The notes beneath the pieces are model-generated. The model was not told the origin of the DNA and did not search any database. It saw only the letters and a list, made by a program, of their open reading frames with translations. Position numbers and translations under genes: made by a program. Positions 26,628-36,332 of a DNA stretch of 64,000 bases are shown here, piece after piece. This DNA comes from an uncultured Porphyromonadaceae bacterium (lineage in GTDB: Bacteria > Bacteroidota > Bacteroidia > Bacteroidales > Muribaculaceae), in NCBI GenBank assembly GCA_947174235.1, contig CAMWID010000003.1:1-64000 (forward strand), read 5' to 3'. Each line of letters starts with the position of its first letter. The stretch's first letter is position 1.

Positions 26628-29600
26628 TTAGATTGATACGTTGAAACCTACTGTCCAGGTACGCGCCATCGGATATACGCCATAGTCGATACCGATTCCC
26701 GTACCGCTTCCCACCTCTGGAGAGAAACCTCTGTATTTAGTGGCGGTAAACAGGTTTTCAGCCATCACGAACACGCGGAAATTGTTGAATCCTATCTTCC
26801 TGATCACGTCATAAGGAAGCGTATACGACAACGTGAGGTTGGAGCAGCGCAGATATGCTCCGTCGCTGAGGAAGATATCCGACGACTGCCAGTTGCGGCT
26901 GTCGTTCATCATGAACTTGGGCAACGAGTTGGTGGTTCCCTCTCCGGTCCAGCGGTTGAGAAGCCATGCGGGCATATTCTTTGCCGGAGTGTCCCCGCGT
27001 AAAGAGGCGTCGTATATCTTGTTGCCCCATACGCCCTGGAAATAGGCTGTCAGCTGGAATCCTTTCCATCCGAGACCCAGATTGAATCCGTAGGTCCAGT
27101 CAGGCAGACCTTTGCCCAGTTTCGTGCGGTCGTCAGTCGTAAGCTGTCCGTCGCCGTTGGTATCAAGGAAAATAAGATCGCCCGGAGTGGCGTAGAACTG
27201 ATTGTCTGCGGCGAGACCGTACTTCGTGTTAAATGCGTCTGCCTCGGCTTGTGTCTGGAGCACACCGCCGGTCTTATATCCGTAGAAATAAGGGAACACT
27301 TCCCCGTTCTTGGAGCGGGCGATGTCACCGGCGGTTCCGTTCGACACCTCTGTACGCCAGCCGTCGGAGTTGCCGAGATCGATAAGTCTGTTCTTAAGGT
27401 AAGAGAGGTTGCCTCCGAGATTCACTGTCCAGTCTCCGAACGTATAGTTCCAGCGGAGTTCCATCTCCACACCCTGGTTTTCCATCTTTCCTACATTGCC
27501 GAGCGGTTTTGATTCACCCACGTATGTCGGGATCATCATCGTCATAAGCATGCCGTCGGTCTTCTTCATGTAATAATCGACGGTAAACTGGAGGGAGTTG
27601 TTGAAGAATCCGAAATCAAGACCGACGTCAGTCTGTGTAGACTCCTCCCAGCGGAGATCGGCATTGGCGAGACCGGACGCCTTTGAACCGTAAGACTGGC
27701 TCGAGCCTTCAGGACCGAAGTAGAAATTGTTACCGCCGCTTGTCAGCACGGTATATGCGAAATCACCGATCGACTCATTACCGTTCTTACCCCACGACAC
27801 GCGCACTTTGGTATTGCTCCACCATTCAGGACGGCTTTCAAGGAATTTCTCCGATGTCGGGTTCCAGCCCACTGAGAAGGAGGGGAAATTCGCCCATTTG
27901 TTGTTTGATCCGAATCTTGACGACCCGTCCCTGCGGAATGTGAGCTGAGCCATATAGCGTCCGTCGTAATCATATGACAGACGTCCGAAATAAGACAGGA
28001 GCCGGGGCCATGCGTTGTTGATGGCGCCCCATCCTGTACGGTTGCCGCCGTCTTCCTCTCCGGGCTGTCCCTGCGCCACATCCACGTATGGCTTGTCGTA
28101 ATTGTAAAGCTTGTTGGCAGAAGCCCCGAGATACCATCCTGTGCCCTCTTTGGCAGACTGACCGAGCACAACGTTCACATGGTGGTCGCCGAAGTTCTTA
28201 TCATACGTGAGAAGATTCTCAATCTGCCATGTCCATCCGCGGTTCCATGAAGAGGATGCGGAAGCATGAATGGCGTCGGTATTGTTAAGATTGCTGTAAT
28301 ACGCTGCTTCGGAATGGCTCTCGCTTCCCCAGAAACCGAAATCTCCGCCGAAGCTGATACGATATTTCAATGCGTCCCAAAGCTGTAGCTCGGCGTTGAA
28401 GTTGGTCACGAACTTATGGCTCCAGTTCTTTCCTGCCGGGAAGGAGAATCCGTAAAGCGGGTTGGTAAGTTCCTGATAACCGCCGCCGAACGCCTCGGGC
28501 ACCGTGTAAAGATTGCCGTCGGCATCATAGCGGGGTACATATTTGTCGTTGCCGGCATAGAAATTCATTTGCTGTTCATATTCCGCGCTGCCCGGCACGA
28601 GAGTCGGGGTGAGCAACGGAGACATGCCGAGGGCGTTGGTAAGAGCGCCGCCGTAATAGCTTCCGTCAGGGTTGGCGACACCTGTGGAATGTATGCGTGC
28701 GTAAGAGATGTTGGCGGTGAGTACAAGTTTGTTGAGAAAATTCCTTTTCCCGGAATCATCAAACAACGTGTACACATTATTTGAACGCAGCGACAGACGG
28801 TTGTAATTTGAATGTCCGTAATTGCCCCCCACGATACCTTCCTGGTCATAATAACCGAGCGAAAGGAAATAGCTCAGCTTCTCGGTTCCGCCCGACACCG
28901 ACACCTGATGGCTCTGCACCGGGGCGTTGTCATTGAATATGGCGTCCTGCCAGTCGAATCCCTTTCCATAGCTGTAGGGATCCAGATAAGGGGCAGGCTG
29001 TCCGGCGTTGAGATACCCTTCGTTTTTCATGAGGGCATATTCGGTGCCGTTCATCATTTTTATCTTCTTGCTTGTGCTCTGCCACCCGTAAGAGAAATCG
29101 TATGTCACTTTGGCACGTCCCTGCTGACCGTTTTTTGTGGTGACGAGGATCACACCGTTAGCCGCGCGCGCTCCATAGACCGCACCGGAAGCAGCATCCT
29201 TAAGCACCTCTATAGATTTGATATCCGAGGGATTGAGGTAATCGATACCGCCGTCGATAGGCATACCGTCCACGATATACAGCGGATCGGAATTGTTGAT
29301 TGTGCCGACGCCTCTCACTCGTATCTGTGCGCCGGTTCCCGGCTGACCGTTGGGAGAGGTGACAGTCACACCTGACGTAAGTCCCTTCAGAGCGTTGTCC
29401 ACACGCACGGGAGCCGTCTGGGCAAGCTGCTCTTCGCCGATCTTGGAGATAGCCGCCGTCACGACGCTCTTCTTCTGCGTGCCGTAGCCTACCACAATCA
29501 CATCGTCAAGCACTTCTGAGTCTTCCATGAGTTTGATTTCGATGCCTGACATCGCGCCCTGCACTTTGACTTCCTGTGTGGTATAACCCACATAAGAAAC

Positions 29601-29810
29601 CACTATTACAGAGCCGTCTTTCGCCTGGATAGTGAATTTACCGTCTACATCGGTTGAAGTTCCCGCAGTGGAACCTTTCACCATCACCGTCGCCCCGATC
29701 AGAGGCTCGCCGTCGGTTGCCGAGACAACCGTACCGGTCACTTTGACATCCTGGGCATATATGCCGAGACATGTCATGATCGCGATGAGAAACAGGGTTA
29801 ACTTTTTCAT
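26628..29810 (-). CDS. SusC/RagA-type TonB-dependent transporter (locus 2)
   Basis: A 1060-residue outer-membrane transporter. Signal peptide ending GIYAQ, carboxypeptidase-D-like domain (GTVVSATDGEPLIGATVMVK), TonB-box region DDVIVVGYGTQKKS, plug signature DPLYIVDGMPIDGG and VLKDAASGAVYGARAANG, and a C-terminal barrel ending FNVSI. It imports oligosaccharides released by the GH16 enzyme encoded just upstream. It begins a tight run SusC-SusD-binding protein. Confidence 0.95.
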   Translation of the reverse strand: MKKLTLFLIAIMTCLGIYAQDVKVTGTVVSATDGEPLIGATVMVKGSTAGTSTDVDGKFTIQAKDGSVIVVSYVGYTTQEVKVQGAMSGIEIKLMEDSEVLDDVIVVGYGTQKKSVVTAAISKIGEEQLAQTAPVRVDNALKGLTSGVTVTSPNGQPGTGAQIRVRGVGTINNSDPLYIVDGMPIDGGIDYLNPSDIKSIEVLKDAASGAVYGARAANGVILVTTKNGQQGRAKVTYDFSYGWQSTSKKIKMMNGTEYALMKNEGYLNAGQPAPYLDPYSYGKGFDWQDAIFNDNAPVQSHQVSVSGGTEKLSYFLSLGYYDQEGIVGGNYGHSNYNRLSLRSNNVYTLFDDSGKRNFLNKLVLTANISYARIHSTGVANPDGSYYGGALTNALGMSPLLTPTLVPGSAEYEQQMNFYAGNDKYVPRYDADGNLYTVPEAFGGGYQELTNPLYGFSFPAGKNWSHKFVTNFNAELQLWDALKYRISFGGDFGFWGSESHSEAAYYSNLNNTDAIHASASSSWNRGWTWQIENLLTYDKNFGDHHVNVVLGQSAKEGTGWYLGASANKLYNYDKPYVDVAQGQPGEEDGGNRTGWGAINNAWPRLLSYFGRLSYDYDGRYMAQLTFRRDGSSRFGSNNKWANFPSFSVGWNPTSEKFLESRPEWWSNTKVRVSWGKNGNESIGDFAYTVLTSGGNNFYFGPEGSSQSYGSKASGLANADLRWEESTQTDVGLDFGFFNNSLQFTVDYYMKKTDGMLMTMMIPTYVGESKPLGNVGKMENQGVEMELRWNYTFGDWTVNLGGNLSYLKNRLIDLGNSDGWRTEVSNGTAGDIARSKNGEVFPYFYGYKTGGVLQTQAEADAFNTKYGLAADNQFYATPGDLIFLDTNGDGQLTTDDRTKLGKGLPDWTYGFNLGLGWKGFQLTAYFQGVWGNKIYDASLRGDTPAKNMPAWLLNRWTGEGTTNSLPKFMMNDSRNWQSSDIFLSDGAYLRCSNLTLSYTLPYDVIRKIGFNNFRVFVMAENLFTATKYRGFSPEVGSGTGIGIDYGVYPMARTWTVGFNVSI

Positions 29811-29911
29811 CTGTTCTTTGGTTAAGTTAGTATTTATTATGAGTTTATCAAATCAATGAGTTTATCAGGTCAATCTGATAGAGTCATCAGCGGGGATTCA
29901 GGCTGCGACTG

Positions 29912-31303
29912 TCAATTCTTCTGGAAGATCCTTACATAATCCACCTTCATCGTCACGGGAAGCGCGCTCTCGTCCACACCGTTCCATCCGCCCCAGTCGC
30001 CTCCCCAGGCAAGGTTAAGTATCGGATGGAAAGCGTAATGGAAAGGCCAGCTGTCATGATCAGAACCCATTGACGATCTGAGAGCGCGGAGCTGCACTTT
30101 GCCATCCACATATGTGGTGATCTCATCTTCTGTCCATTCAAGGGCATAGGTATGGAAATCTCCCTCCGCGCCCTGACATTTCATTTCGTGGGTGATCTGG
30201 GTATTCTTTGTATGATTGTATTTTTCCGTATGGAGGGATGAGGAGACATAATCCGGATTCACACCGACCTCCTCCATGATATCGATCTCGCCGCATTTCG
30301 GCCAGGGGTTTGTGCCCCAGTCCACATTACATGGCATCATCCAGAACGCGGGCCACGTCCCTTTACCCTTCGGCAGACATATGCGCGCCTCAAAATATCC
30401 ATATAGCCACCCTGTTGACGGACGGGCGTTGATCCTTCCTGAATATATCTTGCCGTCGCTGCCTTTGAAACAATTTATATGAAGGAATCCGTCCTTGACC
30501 TCCGTGGTACGTTTCCCGTCGATCTCCTTGTCGGTATATGTCTGCAGTTCGTTGTTGACGTATCCCGCCGCCCAGTTTTCATGAACCCAGTCGCTTCCGG
30601 GACGGGTTCCCTCGTTAAACTCATCGCTCCATACGAGAGAATACCCCTCAGGCGCCTCGACGGCATCACTGAGCTGGCTTACCTTTATCTCTGAACTTTC
30701 GCCTCCGAAAGTGAGGGTCAGCACAGCCTCGCGGCGTGCATCCGTGTCATTGACACCAGCCGTCAATACGACATCCGTGTCACCCTTTCCACCTTTCGCC
30801 GGATTCACACTCAGCCATGAATCGGAAGAGGAAAGTTCCCACTCTGAATTGGATGTGACCGTCATTACCGCTGAAGATTCCTGTCCGCCGAAAGTCATGG
30901 ATGAGAACGACGTCATAGCCTTTGCCACATATCCCTGCGACAACGTGACTGTCTTCACCTGATTCCCTCCCGATATAATGTTGATAGCCGCACTGCGTGC
31001 GTCGAATCCGGTATTGGCGGAGACCGACACCCTGACCACGGTGGATTCATTCCTGACCCCGCCCGAGGGACGGAGCGTGACCCAGTCGGCATCTGTCCTC
31101 ACCGCCCAGTCAGCGTCTGCCGTGACCGCGAGATCAAGTGTGGCAGCCGCTGCATCCGTCTGAAGGATCTCCGGCGCTACCGAGACTTTCACAGATGTTC
31201 CGGAAGGGGCGGGATCATCATTCCCGTCGCCGCCGCATGCCGCCAAAGCCGGCGTAATAAAAGCGATGCTGAAGATTGCTGCTGTCAATGTGGATTTCTT
31301 CAT
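29912..31303 (-). CDS. GH16 endo-beta-glucanase lipoprotein with two BACON domains
   Basis: A lipoprotein of 463 residues (lipobox LAAC). Two BACON-type beta-sandwich domains fill roughly residues 25-205 (ADADWAVRTDADWVTLRPSG; SNSEWELSSSDSWLSVNPA). The GH16 domain follows, with catalytic GEIDIMEEVG containing nucleophile and acid/base glutamates; the extra Met in EIDIME is the laminarinase-type form. GH16 enzymes of this kind cut beta-1,3 or mixed beta-1,3/1,4-glucans internally. I chose the ATG at 31303 over 31336 because it starts the signal peptide directly. It lies between the regulator and SusC. Confidence 0.92.
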   Translation of the reverse strand: MKKSTLTAAIFSIAFITPALAACGGDGNDDPAPSGTSVKVSVAPEILQTDAAAATLDLAVTADADWAVRTDADWVTLRPSGGVRNESTVVRVSVSANTGFDARSAAINIISGGNQVKTVTLSQGYVAKAMTSFSSMTFGGQESSAVMTVTSNSEWELSSSDSWLSVNPAKGGKGDTDVVLTAGVNDTDARREAVLTLTFGGESSEIKVSQLSDAVEAPEGYSLVWSDEFNEGTRPGSDWVHENWAAGYVNNELQTYTDKEIDGKRTTEVKDGFLHINCFKGSDGKIYSGRINARPSTGWLYGYFEARICLPKGKGTWPAFWMMPCNVDWGTNPWPKCGEIDIMEEVGVNPDYVSSSLHTEKYNHTKNTQITHEMKCQGAEGDFHTYALEWTEDEITTYVDGKVQLRALRSSMGSDHDSWPFHYAFHPILNLAWGGDWGGWNGVDESALPVTMKVDYVRIFQKN

Positions 31304-31521
31304 ATGTAATGATTTTAAAGTCTTCTCCGTTTTCATGCCGCCTTAACGGATATGAAATCGTTTTCGGTTGCAAATGTAGCGTGTATGAACCCTTTCCGGC
31401 AAGTCTTTGACCTATTCTTAACTACGTCAATTTAAAAATTTTAATACGTCACCAATACACCAAATAAAATCATAAATCTATAATACAACACTTTAGCAAT
31501 ACGTCTAAAAAGTGAAAATTT

Positions 31522-34422
31522 TTATTCTTTTCTTAAAAAATCGGTAAGACTGTCTTCCCTCCCCAGATTGAATTTCTTGCGGATGCGATAACGCATCGTC
31601 TCCACTCCGCGCACAGAGATACTGAGAAGCGGCGCGATCTCTTTGGTGGAAAGGTTCATCTTGAGATATGCGCACATGAGCACTTCATTGTTTGTCAGGT
31701 CGGGATAATCTGCACGCAATTTCTTTATGAAATCATTGTGGACAAGATCAAACTCCTCCTCCACCCTTTTCAACACCTGGTCGCTCTTTATATCCACAGT
31801 CACCTTCCCCTGTAGTTCCTGAATGGCTTTTCTGGCATCGGAAGATGACCTGGGAATAAGCTGGAGAATATTCTGCAGCTCCCTTTTCACGGTCTGCAAT
31901 GTCTCGTTTTTATTTGCCAGACTGATCATGACGTTAGCCATTTCCTGTGCCTTATGACGCAATTCCTTGTCAAGCTGTTCTTTCTCAAGCTGTACGATCT
32001 TATGATCCTTAAGTTTCGATTCCCATTCGAAATCCGCCTGACGTCTCGCCATCTCGGCATCTTTTTCCCTCATGAGGTCAAGCTGTTTGAGACGCACCCT
32101 TCTTTTCTCAAGCACGACACATCCCCAGACTGCAACCGCCGCAAGAGCAACATACAGACCAAGCGCCCACACCGAACGCCACCAGGGAGGAGACACTCTG
32201 AAGCTTATGGAGTCGATACTTTCAGAACCGTCTGCCGCCACCGCCCTCACCTCGAAGGTGTATTCCCCCTCCTTGAGATTGGTAAATTCCTTCATCCCGG
32301 AAGACACGGGCGCGCTCCACTTGTCATCTTTAAACCTGGTATGATACAATACTCCCTGGGCAAGCTCCGCAGGACTTCCGAACTCTATCCTGATAGAATT
32401 TTCGGAATATTTCAACACGATATCATCCTTCAGACCCTGGAAATTACCTTGATATACAATGGAGTCTTTCATGGTGGTGACTGACATGCGGTTGATCCTT
32501 GAAAGAGGCTTGCCCCACTCATCAGGCACGGAATCTCCGGACTCGGAGAAATCAAAGAACGCATATCCGTTGCGAGTAGGATACGCAATATAATCAGGCG
32601 CGACAGGAAACATCACTTCGCCGTCGTGCATAGGTTTTGTGTCGGACACCGGCAACGGAATGCGGCGCATCCCTAAAATCCCCGCAGGATCAGCCTGAAG
32701 AATCTCCTTGTCGGTCAAAGCATAGATCCACCCTCCCGTTTTGCCGACGCGCGAGACCTTATGCGGCGAACCTAAAAGCAGTGACATCCTCCGATCCGGA
32801 ACGATCGATTCGGCGTTTGAATCATAGCGGTATATACCCGATCGTGTTGAAAAATAGACATCGTTGTCTATCCTGCTTATAGAGATACCCGAAGTGAGTG
32901 ACAGACCGTCGGACGTCTCTTTAAAGTTAAATATTTTCTCCACCCTCATCGTTGCCGTGTCAACCGCCAGCCTGTACACTCCCTCTTCACCATCGTCGCT
33001 CCAAAGATGTGTGGCGGATTCCTGAACGAAATTATAACAGCTTCCGGTATATCCTCCGACAGTACCGTCAAGCAGCCATCTGCCTTTCCCTTTCCTTATC
33101 ACCATGAATCCGAAGTATGTACCCACATACGCGCGGTCAGGGTCGTTCCGGAAACGCTCTACATTCCACGCCGACTTCACACCCTCGATACGTTCAACCC
33201 GGTTCCCGTTTATCAGAAAAAGCCCCCTGTCATGACAGCAGAACAGATCGTTCCCTATTTTTGACAATCCCCATACCTGACCTTTCAGACCTTCAATCTG
33301 CCTGAAAGTGGAGCGGGAAAGATCCGCCCCCGGAAAATAATCCACATAAAAGAGACCACGGTTGGTGCCGAGATACATCTTGTCGCCGACCGTGGCGAGC
33401 ACATATCCCGACCCGATCGGAAGCGCATTGTTCGTGAAGGTCTCCACAGGCATTGTCAGCAATATCTTTGCCACGCCTACGTCCAGCCCCGCCCACAGGT
33501 CCCCCTTGCCGTCAAACTTCAGCGACAGCACGGTATTGTTGGGCAACCCCGTCGATTCATTATACAGCTTCATGGCTCCCGAAGTAAGATCTATGACCCC
33601 TACCCCGTTGTCGATACTGCCGAGAGCCAATGTATTGGCGCATACATCCGCACTGAACACCTCTCCGAGCGCCAATGCCGCCGAAGAAGCCGCCTCAAGC
33701 CTTGTGAGGGTATTTCTGTCATACCTGTATACCCCCTTGTCAGCCGTGACCACAAGCATGGATCCTCCATACGGGAGCACACCCCTTATCCGCACCCCCT
33801 TCAAAGATTCAGCTCCGTGCGCGTCGACCACCGACTTCCCCATAAGGAACTTCAATCCGTCGTCAGTACCGAGCCACAAGACCCCGTCATCCATCTCTGA
33901 ACAATCTATTTTGTATCCCGCGTCAATTAGTGTGTGCGCCCCGGATTCCTCGTCATACAGAATTACACTGACATCCCCCTGCGCCACGACAGTATTGCCA
34001 TGACTGTATACATTCCATATATTGCCGATATGCCTGTCGTTGCCCACGCTGTCGCTCAGGCATATATACTCTAAAGATTTTTCCGGATCAGAAATATAAT
34101 ATCCGAATTCGTTTATACCCCCGACATAAAGGCGCTTCTTCTTTTCGTCCATAAAAACTCCACGAGAAGAGTAACGGTTGTTCAGCGGAAACATCCTCAC
34201 CATGGAATTATCGAATTGCAGCAAACCGTCCTGGGTTGCAAAAAACACCCAGCCGTCATCAAAAGTGGCGATTTTCCATGCTTTTGCCGTGGCGAGCGGA
34301 GTCCCGGGGAAAGACTGGATCATTTTCTGACCCAACGGGAAAACCGGCACAGACATGACAAGCCACACCACCACCATGATAATACGGAAGGAGATTGCCC
34401 GGAGATGCCTCGGGACGGTCAT
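31522..34422 (-). CDS. Propeller-type sensor regulator with Y_Y_Y and LuxR-like HTH
   Basis: A transmembrane one-component regulator of about 966 residues. The N-terminal signal/anchor is followed by a large periplasmic two-component-regulator-type propeller (repeats such as DLWAGLDVGVAKI and MYLGTNRGLFYVDY), a Y_Y_Y domain (GEYTFEVRAVAADGSES), a membrane helix (VWALGLYVALAAVAVWG), a coiled coil, and a C-terminal LuxR-type helix-turn-helix (LSTKEIAPLLSISVRGVETM). It has no histidine kinase or receiver, unlike classical hybrid systems. It heads the beta-glucan locus and probably senses its oligosaccharides. The ATG at 34422 gives the best signal sequence; 34491 is possible. Confidence 0.85.
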   Translation of the reverse strand: MTVPRHLRAISFRIIMVVVWLVMSVPVFPLGQKMIQSFPGTPLATAKAWKIATFDDGWVFFATQDGLLQFDNSMVRMFPLNNRYSSRGVFMDEKKKRLYVGGINEFGYYISDPEKSLEYICLSDSVGNDRHIGNIWNVYSHGNTVVAQGDVSVILYDEESGAHTLIDAGYKIDCSEMDDGVLWLGTDDGLKFLMGKSVVDAHGAESLKGVRIRGVLPYGGSMLVVTADKGVYRYDRNTLTRLEAASSAALALGEVFSADVCANTLALGSIDNGVGVIDLTSGAMKLYNESTGLPNNTVLSLKFDGKGDLWAGLDVGVAKILLTMPVETFTNNALPIGSGYVLATVGDKMYLGTNRGLFYVDYFPGADLSRSTFRQIEGLKGQVWGLSKIGNDLFCCHDRGLFLINGNRVERIEGVKSAWNVERFRNDPDRAYVGTYFGFMVIRKGKGRWLLDGTVGGYTGSCYNFVQESATHLWSDDGEEGVYRLAVDTATMRVEKIFNFKETSDGLSLTSGISISRIDNDVYFSTRSGIYRYDSNAESIVPDRRMSLLLGSPHKVSRVGKTGGWIYALTDKEILQADPAGILGMRRIPLPVSDTKPMHDGEVMFPVAPDYIAYPTRNGYAFFDFSESGDSVPDEWGKPLSRINRMSVTTMKDSIVYQGNFQGLKDDIVLKYSENSIRIEFGSPAELAQGVLYHTRFKDDKWSAPVSSGMKEFTNLKEGEYTFEVRAVAADGSESIDSISFRVSPPWWRSVWALGLYVALAAVAVWGCVVLEKRRVRLKQLDLMREKDAEMARRQADFEWESKLKDHKIVQLEKEQLDKELRHKAQEMANVMISLANKNETLQTVKRELQNILQLIPRSSSDARKAIQELQGKVTVDIKSDQVLKRVEEEFDLVHNDFIKKLRADYPDLTNNEVLMCAYLKMNLSTKEIAPLLSISVRGVETMRYRIRKKFNLGREDSLTDFLRKE

Positions 34423-34540
34423 ATCGTTCGTTTTATGAGTCAGTTTGTCAGCAGCAAGATACATCCCTGTCAGATAATATATATGCAACACATTTATTAC
34501 CAGCCATTATCTTATATGACCGACAATATCATATGTTTTG

Positions 34541-34572
34541 TCAAAATTAGAAAAATTTTTCCAATTCTCAAA
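34541..34572 (-). promoter_or_regulatory. Promoter of the propeller regulator
   Basis: On the minus strand TTTG (34569-34572) and TAATTTTGA (34541-34549) are 19 nt apart, close to the -33/-7 consensus. Confidence 0.6.
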
Positions 34573-34686
34573 AAAATATAGCAAACCGTTTACCTTTGAT
34601 TCTGATTTTACCTTATCCGATTTTTATGATTTATAATTATTTCAGCCAGACAAACAAAAAAATCCTCAAAATTATTTACAAAATTC

Positions 34687-34717
34687 TTGTATTTTAAAAA
34701 AGTTTGATTAATTTTGC
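34687..34717 (+). promoter_or_regulatory. Promoter of the metX-upstream RNA
   Basis: TTG (34687-34689), 19 nt, then TAATTTTGC (34709-34717): an exact match to the Bacteroidetes form. It is divergent from the regulator promoter and points into the structured stretch ending at 35060. Confidence 0.75.
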
Positions 34718-34721
34718 GTCA

Positions 34722-35060
34722 TATATCCCACAGCGCATAGGTTTTGTCACATAAGCCTGATAAGGGAATCCACATTTCTGTGAAGATCCGGAAGTCCTTA
34801 TGCTTGGGATGGATGATTCTAACGCCGCAAAACCGGCGGAGTGATTCCGCTTGTTTTGCCATCGGTCTGATATTTCTTCATAAGGGTTTTGTCAATATGA
34901 CCGATGCATGTTTGGTTGAATAATGGTACATTGGAATCCGACGGCTTTTTAGCCGAACAGATTCAAAGATTCCGGTTACATCTATTTCTGAATCACATCG
35001 ACATGAAACCTGACTCTTTAAAGCAGTAACGAATCCGTGAGGATCCGTTATTGTTTTTTT
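34722..35060 (+). ncRNA. Candidate structured non-coding RNA (about 340 nt)
   Basis: No coding frame explains this stretch, but it can fold into a series of local helices: CCCA/TGGG plus GCATA/TATGC closing a 5' domain (about 34727-34807); GCAAAAC 34827-34833 with GTTTTGC 34853-34859, enclosing GCGGA/TCCGC (34836-34850); an 8-bp perfect helix 34860-34867/34899-34906; GAATC 34933-34937/GATTC 34960-34964 enclosing CGGC/GCCG; and a terminal hairpin with U-tract. It has a promoter in front and a second promoter behind its terminator, so it appears to be its own transcription unit. It could instead be an attenuator for metX. No match to tmRNA, RNase P, SRP or SAM/cobalamin riboswitch motifs was seen. 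Confidence 0.6.
35027..35060 (+). terminator. Intrinsic terminator of the metX-upstream RNA
   Basis: TAACGAATCC (35027-35036) pairs with GGATCCGTTA (35041-35050) with one mismatch and a GTGA tetraloop, followed by TTGTTTTTTT. It is a textbook rho-independent terminator located 140 nt before metX. Confidence 0.85.
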
Positions 35061-35082
35061 ACGGACGGTTAACCATATTTTG

Positions 35083-35114
35083 TTGCGGCTGTGCAATTTT
35101 TTGACTAATTTTGC
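35083..35114 (+). promoter_or_regulatory. Promoter of metX
   Basis: TTG (35083-35085), 20 nt, then TAATTTTGC (35106-35114). It lies downstream of the terminator at 35060, so metX can be transcribed independently of the leader RNA. Confidence 0.7.
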
Positions 35115-35201
35115 AACGGTTTGACCACCCTCCGGCTTTCCATCCTTTTCCACAGGCACACACCCGATTGCCGGACCAACCGATTAGACCCTGTTAATGA
35201 C

Positions 35202-36248
35202 ATGAAACAATTTTTCGAAAGCAGAGAGCCGTTCTCCCTCGAATCAGGAGAAACATTGCCCTCCCTCACTGTGGCTTACCATACTTATGGCAAGCTCTCT
35301 CCCAGACGCGACAACGTGATCTGGGTAATGCACGGGCTGACCGCAAACTCCGACGTGGCAGACTGGTGGCCGGGCACCGTAGGCGACGGCTTGTTTCTCG
35401 ATCCCGGAAAATATTTCATCGTCTGCGCCAACATGCTCGGCTCATGCTATGGCACCACAGGACCCTCTTCTATAAATCCGGCGACAGGCTCACCCTGGTG
35501 CGGATCGTTCCCTAAGGTCACCATACGCGACATGGTACAAGCCCACAAACTCCTCGCGAAACATCTCGGCATCACCAGAATACATGAGATGATCGGTGTG
35601 TCGCTCGGCGGATTCCAAGCCATCGAATGGATGGTCTCGGATCCAGACATCGCTGAAAACGTCATGTTCTGCGCCACCGACTCCTCTTGCAGCCCGTGGC
35701 TCGCGGCATTCAACCAGTCGATGTATATGGCGATAAAGACTGACCCCACATGGGGCACGCCAAGTCTTGACGCGGCAAGACAGGGACTCGCCACAGCCCG
35801 CTCGATAGCCCTCATCAGCTACCGGGGACCTTTCGCCTACAACATGAGCCAGAAAGACAGCGAAGAGAAAGAGGATCCTTTCTTCCACCGCGTACAGACA
35901 TATCAGGAGTATCAGGGGAAAAAACTGTGCGACCGTTTCGATGTCTATTCATATGTAAGGATCTGCCAGAGCGGCGACTCCCACGATGTGGGGCGCGGAA
36001 GAGGCGGCATCAAAAACGCGCTCGCGCGGATCAAAGCCGAAACCCTTGTCATCGGTATCACTTCCGACATATTGTTCCCCCCGGCGTGCCTTGAGGAACT
36101 TGCCGCCAACATCCCCGGCTCCCGTCTGGAGGTGATGCATTCCGATTTCGCACATGACGGATTCCTCATAGAGCACCTGCAGCTCAACGAGATCATGCAC
36201 CGCTGGAGAAAGGAAAGAAAACCCGACAGCGGAGTCAATTGTTTTTAA
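35202..36248 (+). CDS. metX: Homoserine O-acetyltransferase MetX
   Basis: A 348-residue cytoplasmic alpha/beta hydrolase-fold enzyme that acetylates L-homoserine using acetyl-CoA, the first committed step to methionine. The nucleophile elbow is GVSLGGFQAIEW, the acid lies in ITSDILFPP and the His in DFAHDGFLIEH; HGLTANSDVADWW is the N-terminal family motif. The ATG at 35202 matches the usual start before the first strand; upstream codons to 35121 lack similarity. cysE and cysK are 4-6 kb downstream, so sulfur amino-acid genes are loosely grouped. Confidence 0.93.
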   Translation: MKQFFESREPFSLESGETLPSLTVAYHTYGKLSPRRDNVIWVMHGLTANSDVADWWPGTVGDGLFLDPGKYFIVCANMLGSCYGTTGPSSINPATGSPWCGSFPKVTIRDMVQAHKLLAKHLGITRIHEMIGVSLGGFQAIEWMVSDPDIAENVMFCATDSSCSPWLAAFNQSMYMAIKTDPTWGTPSLDAARQGLATARSIALISYRGPFAYNMSQKDSEEKEDPFFHRVQTYQEYQGKKLCDRFDVYSYVRICQSGDSHDVGRGRGGIKNALARIKAETLVIGITSDILFPPACLEELAANIPGSRLEVMHSDFAHDGFLIEHLQLNEIMHRWRKERKPDSGVNCF

Positions 36249-36263
36249 TTCAAGGACTATACG

Positions 36264-36282
36264 TATTGCCGCAACGGCAATA
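36264..36282 (+). terminator. Small hairpin after metX
   Basis: TATTGCCG and CGGCAATA form a perfect 8-bp stem with a CAA loop, 16 nt after the metX stop. No U-tract follows, so its role as terminator is uncertain. Confidence 0.35.
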
Positions 36283-36332
36283 TCTACATACGGCATAACA
36301 CCCGTTTTTTTATGAACCCAAAATCAAAGATT

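Noticed and set aside
34727-34810. Cobalamin or SAM riboswitch before metX
   Set aside because: Some bases (GGGAATCC...ATCCGGA) recall the cobalamin core, but the conserved CCGCCACTG and B12-box sequences are missing, and SAM-I core elements are absent.
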